The notes under the pieces are model-generated. The model was not told the DNA's origin. It searched no databases and worked only from the letters and a program-made list of their open reading frames with translations. DNA of 64,000 nucleotides, taken from Arenicola marina. Taxonomy: Eukaryota; Annelida; Polychaeta; Arenicolidae. The translations under genes and the position numbers were made by a program. The stretch covers positions 1,054,001-1,118,000 of the forward strand of contig OZ025264.1 in assembly GCA_964019135.1 (NCBI GenBank), given 5' to 3'. This document shows, in pieces, positions 21,618-34,222 of the stretch; position 1 is the stretch's first letter, and every line of letters starts with the position of its first letter.

Positions 21618-21872
21618 CTAAAAATCGCACTGACCACAGGTACGATAGTAGTGATTCTGTTGCCACCACTGTTTTTTACCCTGGGTCAACGCTCTTTCTC
21701 GCTCTAGAACTGAAAACCTACAATGCCAGAGCGCCCATTGAGAGGCACTACTATATGTTTTTTTCGAGCACCGAAATAGGTGACCAGACTGTCTGGCCGG
21801 CGTGTTTCTGACAATAGCGTTACACCATCGACAATAAAAATACGGCTCACCTGGACCGATGATCCACTCGAA
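21618..21872 (-). pseudogene. possible BED-like zinc-finger fragment
   Basis: On the minus strand PYFYCRWCNAIV followed by ARQSGHLFRCSKK gives C-x2-C-x14-H-x3-C, the spacing of a small BED or C2HC finger as found in hAT-type transposases. There is no ATG upstream, and a strong donor-like CCAG|GTGAGC lies just before it. It sits in the loop between the two inverted halves. Only the motif supports it. Confidence 0.35.
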
Positions 21873-22050
21873 CAATTGCCCGGAGTCGGTTTGTCAACTG
21901 GACAGCCGCAGCAAATTGCACAAATCCAGCCGCCCTTCCTCATCCTGCGGCCAGACCAGTTCACGGCAGCCATCCGTCTGGCCTATGAGAGAGGTCGACA
22001 ACTCCCCATTGAAAATAGGATACCTTCGCCCGACGCCATCTCATAAACAT
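21868..22050 (+). pseudogene. inverted partial copy of the repeat-containing locus
   Basis: The plus strand here reads DDPLEQLPGVGLSTGQPQQI, then AQIQPPFLILRPDQF and RGRQLPIENRIPSPDAIS before a stop. This is the same peptide as the minus-strand locus, so an internal piece was duplicated head to head. It ends after one repeat unit. It lacks a start of its own in frame with good context. Confidence 0.7.
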
Positions 22051-22735
22051 AAAGAAACAACCAATTAACTCCTCTCTCCCGTTTTATATAGGTCCTGAAC
22101 AAACAGATGACTAAATGTCAATGACGTCACCATTCACTCCATTATGATTTTAAAACTGCATCGTTGACGAAGAGGGCAGGTGTAACATGGGAGTCACGTG
22201 TTCAGAATCGTCAGTGAATAGATGGGGGAGAGAAAGGGGGGCAGGGTGGGCCTATAACACAAGCTTCTTATGTTTCCATCAGTGCACAATGACGCCTCGT
22301 GCCATATACAACAGTGAATTTTACTGCCACCACATAATAACCAGCTGCCACGCCTAGTTATCTAGGAGGGGAAGGTATAACGAAATGCCCACAGGCGGTT
22401 GTTGAAGAGGTTAACCGGTTGACCTTTCTGGCCGACGTATTAATGGCTTGCAGATGAAAAACTACCTGAGGTGAAGACCATAGAGACGCTTATTATTATC
22501 GAAGTAATAGTCTGAACAACGGTCATAACTCTTCTCCCTCGCGACAAGAGGACGCCAACCGGGCGCTTGTCTCCACGACTTGTTTGTTCGAGAGTTTCTA
22601 GATGCATCCTTATTACATCGGCGACAGTTGAATAATGTTACAACCGAAACTAAAATTAAGGTGATTATTCCTTCCGATATTTCACAAAGTTCATATCACA
22701 GCGACACTCCCAAACTTGTGCGTACACAGACCGTC
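22051..22735. other. no gene seen
   Basis: I found no domain, repeat or splice pattern here. Confidence 0.5.
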
Positions 22736-22923
22736 GGCCAATACCCCGCCAAAAACCACATGACGCTCCGCCTCCTCGCTCACTGGCTCGCTGGCTCGCC
22801 CGGACATTTGAAAATCACTAGGTCGTGACGGCCAGCGGGCTCTGTGTTGAGGGGCTTGGAAAAAAGATAAAAAATCGATATTTGTCACGGTCGAAGCCCC
22901 GCCCCCACCGTCCAGCGCGCCCA
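22736..22923 (+). repeat. direct repeat before the PC4-like gene
   Basis: About 190 bp shared, in the same orientation, with 24,270-24,462. Shared words include CATTTGAAAATCACTAGGTC, AATCGATATTTGTCACGGTC and GAAGCCCCGCCCCC, the last a GC box. It is GC-rich at the end nearest the gene. It is promoter-like, or the edge of a duplicated or mobile cassette. Confidence 0.85.
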
Positions 22924-23292
22924 CGGGCTCGACTCACTGCCCTCCCACCGGTGAATTCAAACGCGCATTTAAAAAAATAACCGAACGAAAATAAATAATT
23001 GTCGCTGCAACTCTACACATCAAGACAAAGACCACGAAACATCTGTCGCTCGCAGACAAGTCATTAAAGTCACCGCTCTTTCACAAAGGTAGCATTCTAT
23101 TTTTTATGAGTTTTAAAACATCCACGGCCCTTTTCTGTGACCTTTAACATCAATCACACAATTCACACACAGTAGTGCATGAACCAATTATTAGAAAGCG
23201 TAGTGAAGCGACTCAGTCTTATTATAACGCGGGCTTGAGATGTTGGGATTAAAAAAATGATTGATCGTTCATTTACAGCGATTACCCGTGCG

Positions 23293-23298
23293 TATAAA
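23293..23298 (+). promoter_or_regulatory. TATA box of the PC4-like gene
   Basis: TATAAA in CGTATAAAGCCC lies about 165 bp before the proposed ATG. A short upstream reading frame (23,338 to about 23,430) would follow it, ending across the first codons of the open frame. Confidence 0.4.
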
Positions 23299-23461
23299 GC
23301 CCGTTGACCCTACCCCTCTCTGTCTATCTTTAAACAGATGACAAAGCCACGCCGATGTATGACGTCAGTCGTGATGCTATTTTTACACCTCGCCAAAGCA
23401 TGTTCAGACACGTCCCAAGTGGGTGGATGACGAGGAGGGGGAGGGGGGCGTTGTGAATATA

Positions 23462-24127
23462 ATGTGCGGGCGGTCTCCATCTTTTCACCACAACGACATG
23501 ACTTCCCACAAGACAACAGCGAGCTTCGCTCCCTCCAATCGGCTACCACTCATCCCGCTGGCCAAGACAAGAAAATGGGAGAATACGCAGTGTACTTCCG
23601 AGCAAACTCACGATATACGCTGTCAAGTGTGCATCGGAGAGGATGGCTATTTAACTGTTCAGTATTTCAAAGACGTTTTACGCTTTGATATTAGAAAGTG
23701 GGTATGTCAAGACAACGGCCGTGATTACCCTACAAAAGTGGGTGTCAATCTCATCGCAACTCGCTGGAAGATGTTGCAGACATTGACAAACACCATAGAT
23801 CGAGAATTGCAACAGACCACCAATCCACGGAAATATCATCTCGGAAGTTTGGTGATGGCCGAGGTCCAGCCCCGTGGCCAGTTTCTAGATATTCGAAAAT
23901 ACTGGTTGCCGGATACACAAGATACGCCCGTGCCGACCCGAAAAGGAGTTACTCTCGATTTAAAGCAGTGGAATTTACTTAAGTTCCATCTCAACACGAT
24001 CCATGATAAGTGTGTTCCGGAACTCACCGAGTTGGTTGATTGTATGTCATCTCACCAAAGTCAGGAGGGGTACCTCGTCTGTGTTGAATGTTGCCCGAAA
24101 GGTTTGGATAAGATACATCTATCCTAA
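23462..24127 (+). CDS. protein with two tandem PC4/Sub1-like domains
   Basis: An intronless frame of 221 residues. The first in-frame ATG is at 23,462 (MCGRSPSFHHND). After a low-complexity start come two copies of the PC4 (p15, Sub1) single-strand-DNA-binding fold. The first, at about residues 55-120, has GEDGYLTVQYFKDVLRFDIR. The second, at about 135-205, has FLDIRKYWLPDTQDTP then RKGVTLDLKQWNLLK. Both keep the signature: beta strands, DIR-(K/E)-W, a (K/R)-x-G-(I/V)-x-L turn and a Q/R-W helix. Known PC4 proteins bind single-stranded DNA and coactivate RNA polymerase II, usually with one domain per chain that dimerises. Here the pair may form an internal dimer. A Cys-rich tail (VCVECCPKG) follows. 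The gene lies between direct repeats, and lack of introns hints at retro- or mobile-element origin. Confidence 0.8.
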   Translation: MCGRSPSFHHNDMTSHKTTASFAPSNRLPLIPLAKTRKWENTQCTSEQTHDIRCQVCIGEDGYLTVQYFKDVLRFDIRKWVCQDNGRDYPTKVGVNLIATRWKMLQTLTNTIDRELQQTTNPRKYHLGSLVMAEVQPRGQFLDIRKYWLPDTQDTPVPTRKGVTLDLKQWNLLKFHLNTIHDKCVPELTELVDCMSSHQSQEGYLVCVECCPKGLDKIHLS

Positions 24128-24269
24128 ATGTTAATGTATCCACTAAGTTACATTTGATGTATTTATGGATGACTAATCCTGAATTATGGTGAAAGTTACA
24201 CCATATATATATATTGGTGTTTAGTATACGTACGTGTGTCATTTAAAGTTTATAGTGTGTGTAAATATT

Positions 24270-24462
24270 GGCCAATGGGAATACAGCTACCACCACTCCG
24301 CCAAAAACCTACGACGCTCCGCTGGCTCTGGCTCGCTGGCTCGCCCGAACATTTGAAAATCACTAGGTCGTGACGGCAAGCGGGTGCTGTGTTGAAAGGC
24401 TTGGACAAAAAAAATCGATATTTGTCACGGTCGAAGCCCCGCCCCCTCCGTCCAGCGCGCCC
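24270..24462 (+). repeat. direct repeat after the PC4-like gene
   Basis: Second copy of the repeat at 22,736-22,923, about 90% alike by eye. The two enclose about 1.35 kb that holds only the PC4-like gene. I did not find an obvious short target duplication outside them. Confidence 0.85.
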
Positions 24463-25009
24463 GCGCGCCTGCCCACCGCTTGTACCCTTGCTGCGGAGAA
24501 TACTGTCTATTTTACTTACATTTCAAATGTCGAAATTACTCCATGTCACGAATCTATCGAGAGTATTGGTCTCCAAACACCATGTGCAAGACCTCTTTAC
24601 CCATGGTCTAAAATGTCATTCATAATAATATGATATGAAGGTGTATGCTTTTGTGATACTAAGTTTTTGACCACGATAGATGTAGTGATATAGGAATAAA
24701 AAACTTTGCAAAATGGATGATTGTATTTGCGTTAATATGGTTTACTCGATACATATCCTTTAACATATTTTTTTACAACCAAACAAACATATTACACATC
24801 TTATAGGATCTCACGTGGCCTGTTCAACGCAAACATTGATTATATACACGTGTCATTGACGATTAATCATACTGTAACGCGAGAATATACAGTTTACATG
24901 GCGATATCTATAGCGATTAAATGATTTACTGTTTCATCAAAGCAAAATGACTTGTTCATCTATTACCTATTCATAATAGTACCTGATCGCAGTTTGAAGA
25001 CTTCAAACA
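24463..25009. other. AT-rich, no gene seen
   Basis: No domain-bearing frame or clear repeat is seen. Words like ACTGTAACGCGAGAATATAC at 24,870 resemble the tandem units that start just downstream. Confidence 0.45.
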
Positions 25010-25330
25010 ATGATTAATGACATAGTTAACACCTTAATTGCCTCTTCCGCCAGCCATGTCTTCTTCATTCACTCGTACTATAGCACGAGAACATAGACAA
25101 GCAATGATTAATAACCGTGTTGAATATACCTATTTACATACTAATTAATACTATTTATACCCCGTACTATAACGCGGAAACAAAGACTTCAAAACAAGTA
25201 TGAATGACCTTGTTGACAGATTAATTAGCTATTTACATCATAATTTATGCTAATTATACCCCGTACTATAGCACGGAAACAAAGACTTTTGACAAAAATT
25301 AATGTCCTCATTAACTCATGACCGGCAATT
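25010..25330. repeat. AT-rich tandem repeat, about three units
   Basis: Imperfect units of about 90-100 bp each contain a near-palindrome CGTACTATAGCACG followed by GAAACAAAGACTT, at 25,072, 25,160 and 25,260. They adjoin the 3' end of the LINE and could be part of its tail or independent. Confidence 0.65.
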
Positions 25331-27440
25331 TCAAATCGATATTTCAAAATTTTCGGTCCCGATGTCTCTGGACTCACAGTCCATACTACTCCAGAGCCTT
25401 ATCACACTTGGTAGAAACGAGTTTTAATAAGAAGAAAGTCGCGCCTTAACGGTCGTGACGTTCAAAGGCAGAGCATTACGAAGCGCGTAGTGTGTTCTTT
25501 GTGTTATATTTTGAGGTAAAATATCGCATAAATAACTTGGGGCGTTCCCATAAAACAACTTGTGAAACAGTAACAATTGAAATCTTTTACGTCGAGCACT
25601 CAATGTTTCCCAACCGAGTTCTTGATAGATAAGCGAGTGACTAGTGTGTTTAATCGCCCCGGATACAAGACGACCTGCTCTCAGCTGAACTGCTTCTAGC
25701 CTGTCAGCGTCCGCCTGTGTGCAACCATCCCAAAGGACACATGCATATTCCATAGTGGGACGCACGAAGGTTTTGTACATTAAATCTAGCGTAGCTCGGT
25801 TTAACTTGTAACGCAGTCTGGACAACAAATCGACCCTTCTACTCGCCTTAAGACACATTTCGCTGATATGAGATGACCATGTGAGTTTAGAGATCAAGGT
25901 TACGCCAAGATGTTTATGCTGGTTAGTATTTTGTAAAACTTGGCCTCCCATTTGCAATGGCGGTAAATCCGTTATGGGTTTATTGGATATGGTCATAGAC
26001 TTTGTCTTAGGTGCGCTAAACGTTACAAACCACTGTGAGGCCCAGGACTCCATTTTTTGCAAATCACAGTTTAACATATCAGTTCCATCATCCAATTGGT
26101 CATCATCGTCTACAATGACATATACAGTTGTGTCGTCAGCGAAGAGTCTAATTTTTGACTGTATCCCGGTCGACGATATCGTTAATATAAACTAAGAATA
26201 AAAGAGGACCCAGGACTGATCCCTGTGGAACCCCCGCTTGGATATGACCCAGAGGATACGCTGCGCCATCAATCACCACACTCTGATACATGTCATCGAG
26301 GTAGTTTTTAAACCAGTCCAGCAGTCTACCAGTAATTCCAATACGCTTAAGTTTGTGGATAAGACCAACGTGCCACACACGATCAAATGCCTTTGATAGA
26401 TCGCAGAACACAACACGGACAATTTTGCGTTTGTCTAAAGCCTCACTAAATATATGATATAGATGGACAAGCTGGTTAACCGTGCTGTCGGCTGGTATAA
26501 ACCCAGACTGAAGTCTGGAGAGTATTTCATTGTCACGCAGATAGTTAAACGTATGTTTAAATATAATCCTTTCGAACAGCTTCCCGGTACAGCTTAGTAG
26601 CGAGACCGGCCTATAGTTGTCGACTAGGCTTCTACTACCTTTTTTGAATATGGGGATAACGCTTGCTTGCTTCCACAGACGAGGCATCTTGCAATCCTTC
26701 AGGCATTCCTTAACCAATATCATGAGCGGCTCGCTGATACAAGAGCCGGCTTCGCGGAACATTCGAGGGCTGATCCCATCAGGACCACAGGCTTTCTTTA
26801 TATCTATGCATTTTAGCAGATCAACTACTTCGTCCTGTGTAACAGAGATGTTATTTAAACCCGTGAGCATACAATCACCATCTGTGTCTAGGCTGACGCG
26901 CTCACTTACATCGAGAGTTGAATGGGATAAAAAGTACTTATTAAACATAGATGCTTTAGTGTGAGGATTGGACTCAGCTCGACCATCAGCCTGTAAGACT
27001 GGGTACTCGTAACTATCATTTATGCCAGGCATTTGTTTGGAGATGCGCCACCATTTCTTTGGCGTCACAGAGCTTGATTCGTTCAATACACATTCTAAAT
27101 CATACAAGTAGGTAGCTTTTGCCTCCCTTAAGTTTGTGATATATTCGTTACGCAGTCTTCTGTACTCTGCCCAGTCCGTTTCTCTACTGGACTTCCGTGC
27201 TTTACCATGAAGCCTGTCAAGAGCCCACCTTTTACATCTAAGTTCCTTATTAAAAAATGGTTTATCCTTCGGACGAATAGTAACTACCTTGTTTGGAATG
27301 AAATCTGTACACAAGCTGAGAAACCGTGACGTCCACGCCTCACACATAGTATCTGGGTCCCCGGACAGAAAGCATTCGCTCCAGTCCGTATGTGACAGAG
27401 CTTCACGCAACTGATCAATGTCGGCTTTGTCATTTTATGT
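25331..27440 (-). mobile_element. LINE, CR1/Jockey-like, 5'-truncated
   Basis: The minus strand encodes the reverse transcriptase and C-terminal part of a non-LTR retrotransposon. Successive motifs are KACGPDGISPRMFREAG, ASVIPIFKKGS, DNYRPVSLLS, QSGFIPADSTVNQLVHLYH, VVFCDLSKAFDRVWH, GVPQGSVLGPLLFLVYIND, FADDTTVY and HLGV. The endonuclease half is missing, so the copy is 5'-truncated near 27,440. The stop lies at about 25,421-25,426, and a non-coding 3' tail reaches toward 25,330. No target duplication was found. Confidence 0.9.
25421..27410 (-). pseudogene. LINE reverse transcriptase, frame-broken
   Basis: About 660 residues in two frames. The first (27,410 down to about 26,150) ends inside the RT domain just after YINDIVDRDTVK. 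The second takes up at LFADDTTVYVIVDDD and runs to LSSY-stop. A one-base change in a run of A explains the switch. Otherwise the frame is open, so the copy is fairly recent but not functional. Confidence 0.88.
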
Positions 27441-29689
27441 CAATTATTGGTTTATTCTACGAGTTGAGGACGAAATCTATGCATATTCCTTACCTATGAA
27501 CTGGGGCCTGTCTGAGCAATTGTTTATCCGATCTGCAGTTCGCAATACATGACCTGCCATGCTATTTAATAGCGCAGACGATGTTTTTATCGTTCTCTTG
27601 TCAGTCGCGCAAATGTAAAGGTCATTCAACTGCCACCTGATTGGTTCAAAATCTAGGTCAGGTTGGCAAAGTCCATCGCGTCATTTGACGAGGGTACCGA
27701 GGTTGAATGCAATGGTCAGGGGGTAGTGGTTGATCTGCTGTACCCACTTTTGCAGGAGGCGTTTGCTTTCGCGCAATGAATCCAAGTTTAGCCTCAATGG
27801 ATACTAATTAAACTCCCTCTGGGTCACTTTAGGTATGCGTCAATGCTTCAAAACAGAGTTAATGATAAAACATTACAAAGGAATTGACCCCTTACAAAGA
27901 TGTAAATGGTATCGCAAAGTGACGTCACAGTAAACAGTGAATGGCGCCATCAAGCCGATCGGCTGCTTCGAAGTGCAGCAAAACAGCATTTGCTTTATAG
28001 TTTATTTGCAAGTGTCTCAGGAAACGTGAGTTGACATACACTTATTAGGCCCCGATTTGAAGTTCACACAGAAAGTATTTTTTTCTTCGAATCAATGAAT
28101 ATTTTCTCGTAAACGGGAAATTTCGTTGTCCGGAGAGTTTCCGTTGCGACTATAAGCCAGTTTTTATAAATAGCAATATATAGACTATGAGAGGCGGGCC
28201 TTAGTGCAGATGACCACGTGGTACGTGACTAATATCGAATGAAGAAGTTAAGCTCGTGGGCCTAACGAACATATTGTTTAGGCAAAATGGCATCTTTGTT
28301 TCGTAAATTGTAGTTATTATTTCTATGGTTGGAGTTCACCAAAGGGGGGGGGAGTAGTTGTGGAGTAGTTCCTCGTATAAATCTGTCTCATCCCCCCCAC
28401 CCCCCCGCCACCTTTCCTAGTTAGATCATGCGGTAGGTAGGTATTATAGTGAACTTACCCCCGAGGATTATCGCCTATTGTGACTAAAAACGACCCCAAA
28501 CTCCAACCCCGGACCGAACCGTTTGTCTCTGTCCATGAAACTCCTGGCTCGGACCGAGAGATTGATGCTAGTCAGGGATCAATACCGACATATCCCTATA
28601 TCTAGGACTTGATCTACAAGTACGCCACCAAAACATATGTATTGAGTTCAGTACATTGGGGACGCTGCCAAATATATGTTATGTTCAGTAATTTTTTTAG
28701 TAGCAATCGTTTCTCCATGTTATATAGGTCTAAGTATATTCGGTTTTGAATTTAAATCCTGAAAGCCTGTGGGCTATCCAGAGAGAAGCAAATGTGTTTA
28801 CCGGAGCGGAAGTTGGTGGCCGGCTTTATATACCTCCGCGCCTGTTCGCTGTTCGGTATTCTGTTATGTCGACCGTGGCTTGCTAGGACGTCCGCGCGAT
28901 AAACAAGTCCTCGCAGTTTTAGGTTGAAATTGTTCTTTTACAGACTGAACGAGATTTAAAACTTATATGCATCATAATGTTGAGATGCTTTTAGTCTTGT
29001 CTCGGAAATGTAAAAAATCTAAGATAGCGCATGTAAGTAGGCTGCTTTAACGGCTCGCGTATTCTAAAAAAAATGACGTTCGCTGACAGATCGCAAGGAC
29101 AGATTTCTATCTTTGACATCGGACCTCCAGTCCAATTCGAGCAGTGACAATTAGTCTGATTTGCACCCCAATAACTGATGAATAAGTAAGTTACGTTGAG
29201 GGCCCGTATTACGACCGCACACTATTTTACTAGGCCTTAGTAATACCAATAATAGGCCTATTATAATAGCAATGTGGTTTGTTATATACATAGCCTCCAT
29301 GGCAGGGTTGTATATGTGAGTCGTAACAGAACCCGCATGGGTTGCGATGGGTGGGTGGGGGTGTGGGCAACCTCATCTTATCCGGGTAATTAAGTCAGCG
29401 GTCGCCACCTGCATGTATAATCGTTAACCCTACGAATCAGCAATAAACATTTTTCCTCATTACAACTCAGGAAGGTCCATATATAATTTACCTATATGCT
29501 CAGGACAACAACAAAAATACCCAAAATGCACCAGTATACGCAGAACGAAATAAGAACAGAACCTATAAAGGATAAAACTAAAGTCAAAATCCTGTATGCC
29601 CACCAAAATGGTGGATTGGGTGGATTGTTGTCGCCCCCCCCCACCCCCCCCCCCACTCGCCCCCTCATGGGTATAGGGAAGAAACCTCA
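27441..29689. other. central spacer, no gene seen
   Basis: About 2.2 kb without a recognisable gene. It holds G or C homopolymer runs near 28,345, 28,390 and 29,635. No similarity to the other arm is visible here. Confidence 0.5.
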
Positions 29690-29899
29690 CCTACACCCGT
29701 ACCTGAACCAGGACCAAAGATGCGCACTGAAACATCCGCACCTGGACTGTAGTGAAGACACTCCAGATGTCTGACTGGCTGCAATATGGCCGCAGTTGTG
29801 AGTGTGGACTGTACACCGTCATGTGGCGGAGACAACCACAGAGACACGGTAAGATAAGGAATTGAAAGGAAGAAAAACGTCGCAATTGGTTTAATACGA

Positions 29900-30044
29900 A
29901 ATCTAAACAAAAATGTCATATATAAATATAAAACGAGGTAGACTTTAATTGCCTTTGGCTAGTGATCATGTGGGAATGAAAATGTCTCACATAAATACAA
30001 CAAGAGGTAGACTTTAACGATAGTTTCCTTTGGCTAGTGATCAT
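29900..30044. repeat. 71-bp-class tandem repeat, part 1
   Basis: Units of about 70 bp are built on GAGGTAGACTTTAACGATA and TTTGGCTAGTGATCATG. Two units lie here and two more lie at 35,506-35,655 on the other side of a retrotransposon that landed inside the array. The left arm has a single related unit at about 16,495-16,545. Confidence 0.75.
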
Positions 30045-30211
30045 TGTTATATCTATTATTCCGGATTAAACCTAGATTCGTCGGATTAAACCACGACAAC
30101 AGTTTTGTACTTTCTTGCTTTCTTTTATTAAACCGGAAACCGGAAGTCGTTCTCCCTTGAGGTTGTATACACGGTGTGGGCTATAACATATCCGGACTTA
30201 CAAACACGACA
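30045..30211 (-). repeat. 3' LTR of the right Ty3/gypsy element
   Basis: 167 bp. On the minus strand it starts TGTCGTGTTTGTAAG and ends AGATATAACA. Confidence 0.9.
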
Positions 30212-33200
30212 TCCCTCCTTTTCTTGGACAGTTTGTCATCGGCCGTTGGTTGATGTGGCTAATATCTCCAAAGACTAATTAAACAGGCGGCGCATTGATT
30301 TTACTTAGCTTTCCAAAGAATGCCACAAGTTAATAAACATGCTTTGCCTTTAACTTGCGCTTTGCTGAAAAAGAGTGTATTATGTAACAAATGACAAATG
30401 TTCTCAATTTACTCATTATCATGATCTAAACGTTTACTTAAATGTTCACACAGGTTCTTCGCTGGAATGTTCATCAGCTCAGAGTTCGTTCGTGTCAATT
30501 CATGTCAGGACAAAGTTCTCCAGAGTCTTTGGGGGTCTGCGATCCCTCTGCGGGTACCGCGGCTGGGGTGTCACCGGTGCAGGGGCACTCTCCGGAACCG
30601 ATGGGCGCACAGGCGTCGACACACTGCCGGATGATGTCTGGTCTGGGTTGATTTCCTCTCTCTGCTCGGCGTTGTTATCCACAGCTGGTGGGACCGCCTC
30701 CCTTGACGGTTCCAAGTACTGGCGTACGTGGCTGGTGTTTCGCACATACTGCTGTCCAGTAGGTGTCTCGATGGTCACGCTGTTGCCAGCTCTGCTTACA
30801 ACAGTGAGTGGATCTGACCTGAAGGTAGTCGTCAGCTTGTTGGCTTTATCTTGCCTCATCAAGACTTTCTGGCCCACTGCCAGGTCTGATGTGCGAGCAC
30901 CATGCTTTAGATCTGCATATGCCTTGCTCTTGGCCTTTTGTTCGGCGTCACGGTCACGGGTCCCCATGTCAAACTGGCAGCCGATACCGGTTTCTGGGAT
31001 CTTACCCCGGATTTTCCGACCGAACAGCATTTCAGCGGGGCTGCGACCAGTTGTACCATGTGGGATGCTTCGGTACTGGCGTAGATACTTCAGCAGCTCT
31101 CCACGCCAGTCTTTACCCTCTGCCTGGGCAATTTGCAGTCGTTTCAGGAGTGACGAATTCTGTCTCTCCACCTCTCCATTGGCCTGAGCCCACCTTGGTG
31201 TCACTGGGGTGTGTCTTATCCCTTCCTTCTTGCACCATTCATTGAACTCGGCTTTGAATTGTGGTCCATTGTCGGATTTCACTGTCACAGGCAGACCATG
31301 ACGGCTAAACATTTCATCCAGACAGCCAGTTATCTTTTCTGTTTTAGTCGATCCCAGGACTTCCACCTCGTAGAAGCGGCTGTAGTAATCCACTGCTACA
31401 AGCAGTGAGTGGCCTGATGGTAGTGGACCCATCAAGTCCACAGCGATGTCTACCTATGGGCCCTCTGGGATGGGGGTTGACACCATGGGCTCTGGCGGCT
31501 CAGGCCTAGCTACCAGCTGGCAGCCGTGACAGGTGTGACAAAATCTGTCCACCTCCCTGTCTACTCCTGGCCACCACACTTTACTTCGCAGGTTCTGCTT
31601 CATGCCTACAATGCCCAGGTGACCCTCATGGGCCAGCCCTAGTGTGCGGGCTCGTAGGCTGGCTGGCATCACTATGCGGGTGCCTCTCAAGAGGAGGTGT
31701 CCAATCGCACACAGTTCACCTGCTGCTGGGGCATACATTTTACAGCTGTCAAAGCGGCCCGTTGTGAGTGCCTGCCTTACTTCGGTCAGTTCTGCATCTC
31801 CTTCTGAGGCCTCCTCGATCTCTCGGGTCGTAAGTGCATTTGGGGTAGCATGCACTGCGACAAATCTGACGTAATCATCCTCGTTGCGTCCACCTGAGGC
31901 AGGTTCGGCTGTAACCAGTCTCGAGAGAGGGTCCGCCACGTTGTCTCTCCCAGGGATATGTACAACCCTGAAGTCATAGGGTTGAAGTCGCAGTACCCAG
32001 CGTTCGATTCTAGCACAAGGCTTGGATCGCGGGCTGTAGATGGCCTGCAGCGGTTTATGGTCGGTAACCAAGTCAAATTTCCTGCCGTAGATGTAGACAT
32101 GGAATCTTTCGCATGCCCACACCAGAGACAGGGCCTCCTTCTCTGTTTGGGAGTATCTCCTTTCGCAGTCGGTCAGGCTCCTGCTTGCGTAGCATACAGG
32201 CACAAACTCACTGTTGACTTCCTGCACCAGCACAGCTCCAATCCCACGAGGTCCCGCATCTGCAATCACCTTTGTCGGTGCATCTTTGTCAAAGTAGGCC
32301 AGTGTCACTGCCTCTGCCATCCTTTGCTTTAACACCTCAAATGATTTGCTTTGCTCAGGTCCAAAGTGGAATTTTGCATCCTTCCTGAGCAGTCTGCGGA
32401 GTGGCTCCACAATTGTAGCAAATTGTGGAATGAAGCGAGCACTGTAGTTGGCCAGACCAAGAAAGCTACGGACTTCAGAGACGTTTTCTGGCTCACGAGC
32501 CTCTACGATCGCTTTCACTCTGGCTTCTGTTGGGCCTATACCCTTCTCCGACAGCATCATACCCATGAAGATCAGCCTGCTCATGTTGAATTGGCACTTG
32601 GCTGCGTTGAGGGTCAGACCACTGTCCTGTAGGCGCTTCAGGACTGCATGCAGCGCTCTGTCATGCATATCCTGGTTGTTTCCGTGCACGATTATATCGT
32701 CAGATATGTTCTCTGCACCTTCTATCCCGGCCAAGGATGAACAAAAGGCCAAGACACTTGAAACCTCATGCTGGTATTGTTCACTGGCTGAGCTCACCCC
32801 AAATAGCAAGCGTTTGTAGCGATACAATCCCGCATGTGTTGCGAACGTGGTGATATCCCTGGATTCAGGTGAGAGTTCCAACTGGTGATAGCCCCACTTC
32901 AGATCGAGTTTGCTGAAGACAGTGGACCCGTTCATGTCCTGCAGTACTTCATCCACCGTTGGGATGGGGTGGCGGCCACGAATAATAGCCTCGTTGGCAC
33001 GCCTCATGTCGATGCAGAGTCTGATTTCACCTTGGCCTTTCGGCACGATGACCACTGGATTCACCCAGGGGGTGGGTCCATCCACAGGCTCCACGATATC
33101 CTGGTCCTGGAGCTCCCGTAGCTTAGCCTCCACCTTGCCTCGCAGGTTGAATGGGGTACGCCTCAATGGCTGGGCTACCGGCGTGACGTCTTCATTGATG

Positions 33201-34222
33201 TGAAGCTTTATTTGTTTATCCTTCAGCTTCCCAACCCCTTCGAACACTTTGGGGTACTGCTGTTGCAGGCCTTTCCCTGCTTCATGGACTGCAGCGACGT
33301 CATATCCAATTTTCAGGACTCCCAGGTCCATTGCGGTCTGTTTGCCTAGCAGTGGTACACCCCTACCTTCTATCACCCGGAACTCTGCCTTCACACTGCG
33401 CGTTCTCACCTGGACTTCGCAGACAAATGTTCCTTTTACTTTTAAGGGTACCAAAGTGGCGTAGGGACTCAACTGGTTGCCTCCTTTCTTTGATGTACAC
33501 TGTATGTTCTGGCATTTGAGGTATTCCCAGGTATCTTCATCAACAATATTGCTGTTGGCCCCGGAATCGATGAGTATCTGTAGGCTCACCCCACCTACAG
33601 TGATTACCATCATTGCATCCCCTTCCTTGGAGTCTCCAACAGCAAATGCATAATCTGTGTTGGCCCCGTCAGAGCTCACGCTATTCACATTATAGCTTTT
33701 ACGGGACTTCGTCTTACATACTTTCATGAAGTGATTCTTCCCGCCGCATTTCTTACATGTTTTTCCTGTAGCCGGACATGTCGGATCCTTCCCGAAATGA
33801 GCTTTACCCCCACATCGGTAGCAGGTCACCTCCTTTGTGGATTTCCAGTCCCTGGTGTCATGGCCCCTGTCACTGCCACCCCTTCGTCCTTGACTTGGGC
33901 GGTGGTATTTATCACTGGGTTTGGGCCCGGACACCCGGTTCACGTTGACAGTGTTGGAAAGTGTCAATCCACTGAGCAAACCCATCTGAGCATCCACTTT
34001 CTCAGTCTGCTCTGCCAGCTCTAGAGCACGGGTCAGAGTGAGGTCAACACCCTGCTCTAGCAGCTTTCGGCGAATGTTGTCAGATGCACATTTGTAGATA
34101 AGTTCGTCTCTGATCTGATTATCCAGTTCGGCACCATAGCCACAATCCTTGCCTGCTTGCCTCAAGCGAGTGAAAAACTGCTGTACAGTCTCCCCCTCCT
34201 TCTGCTTTAGCTGACGGAGCTC

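Noticed and set aside
23338-23430. Short upstream frame before the PC4-like gene as a separate gene
   Set aside because: About 30 codons with no similarity; at most an upstream reading frame.
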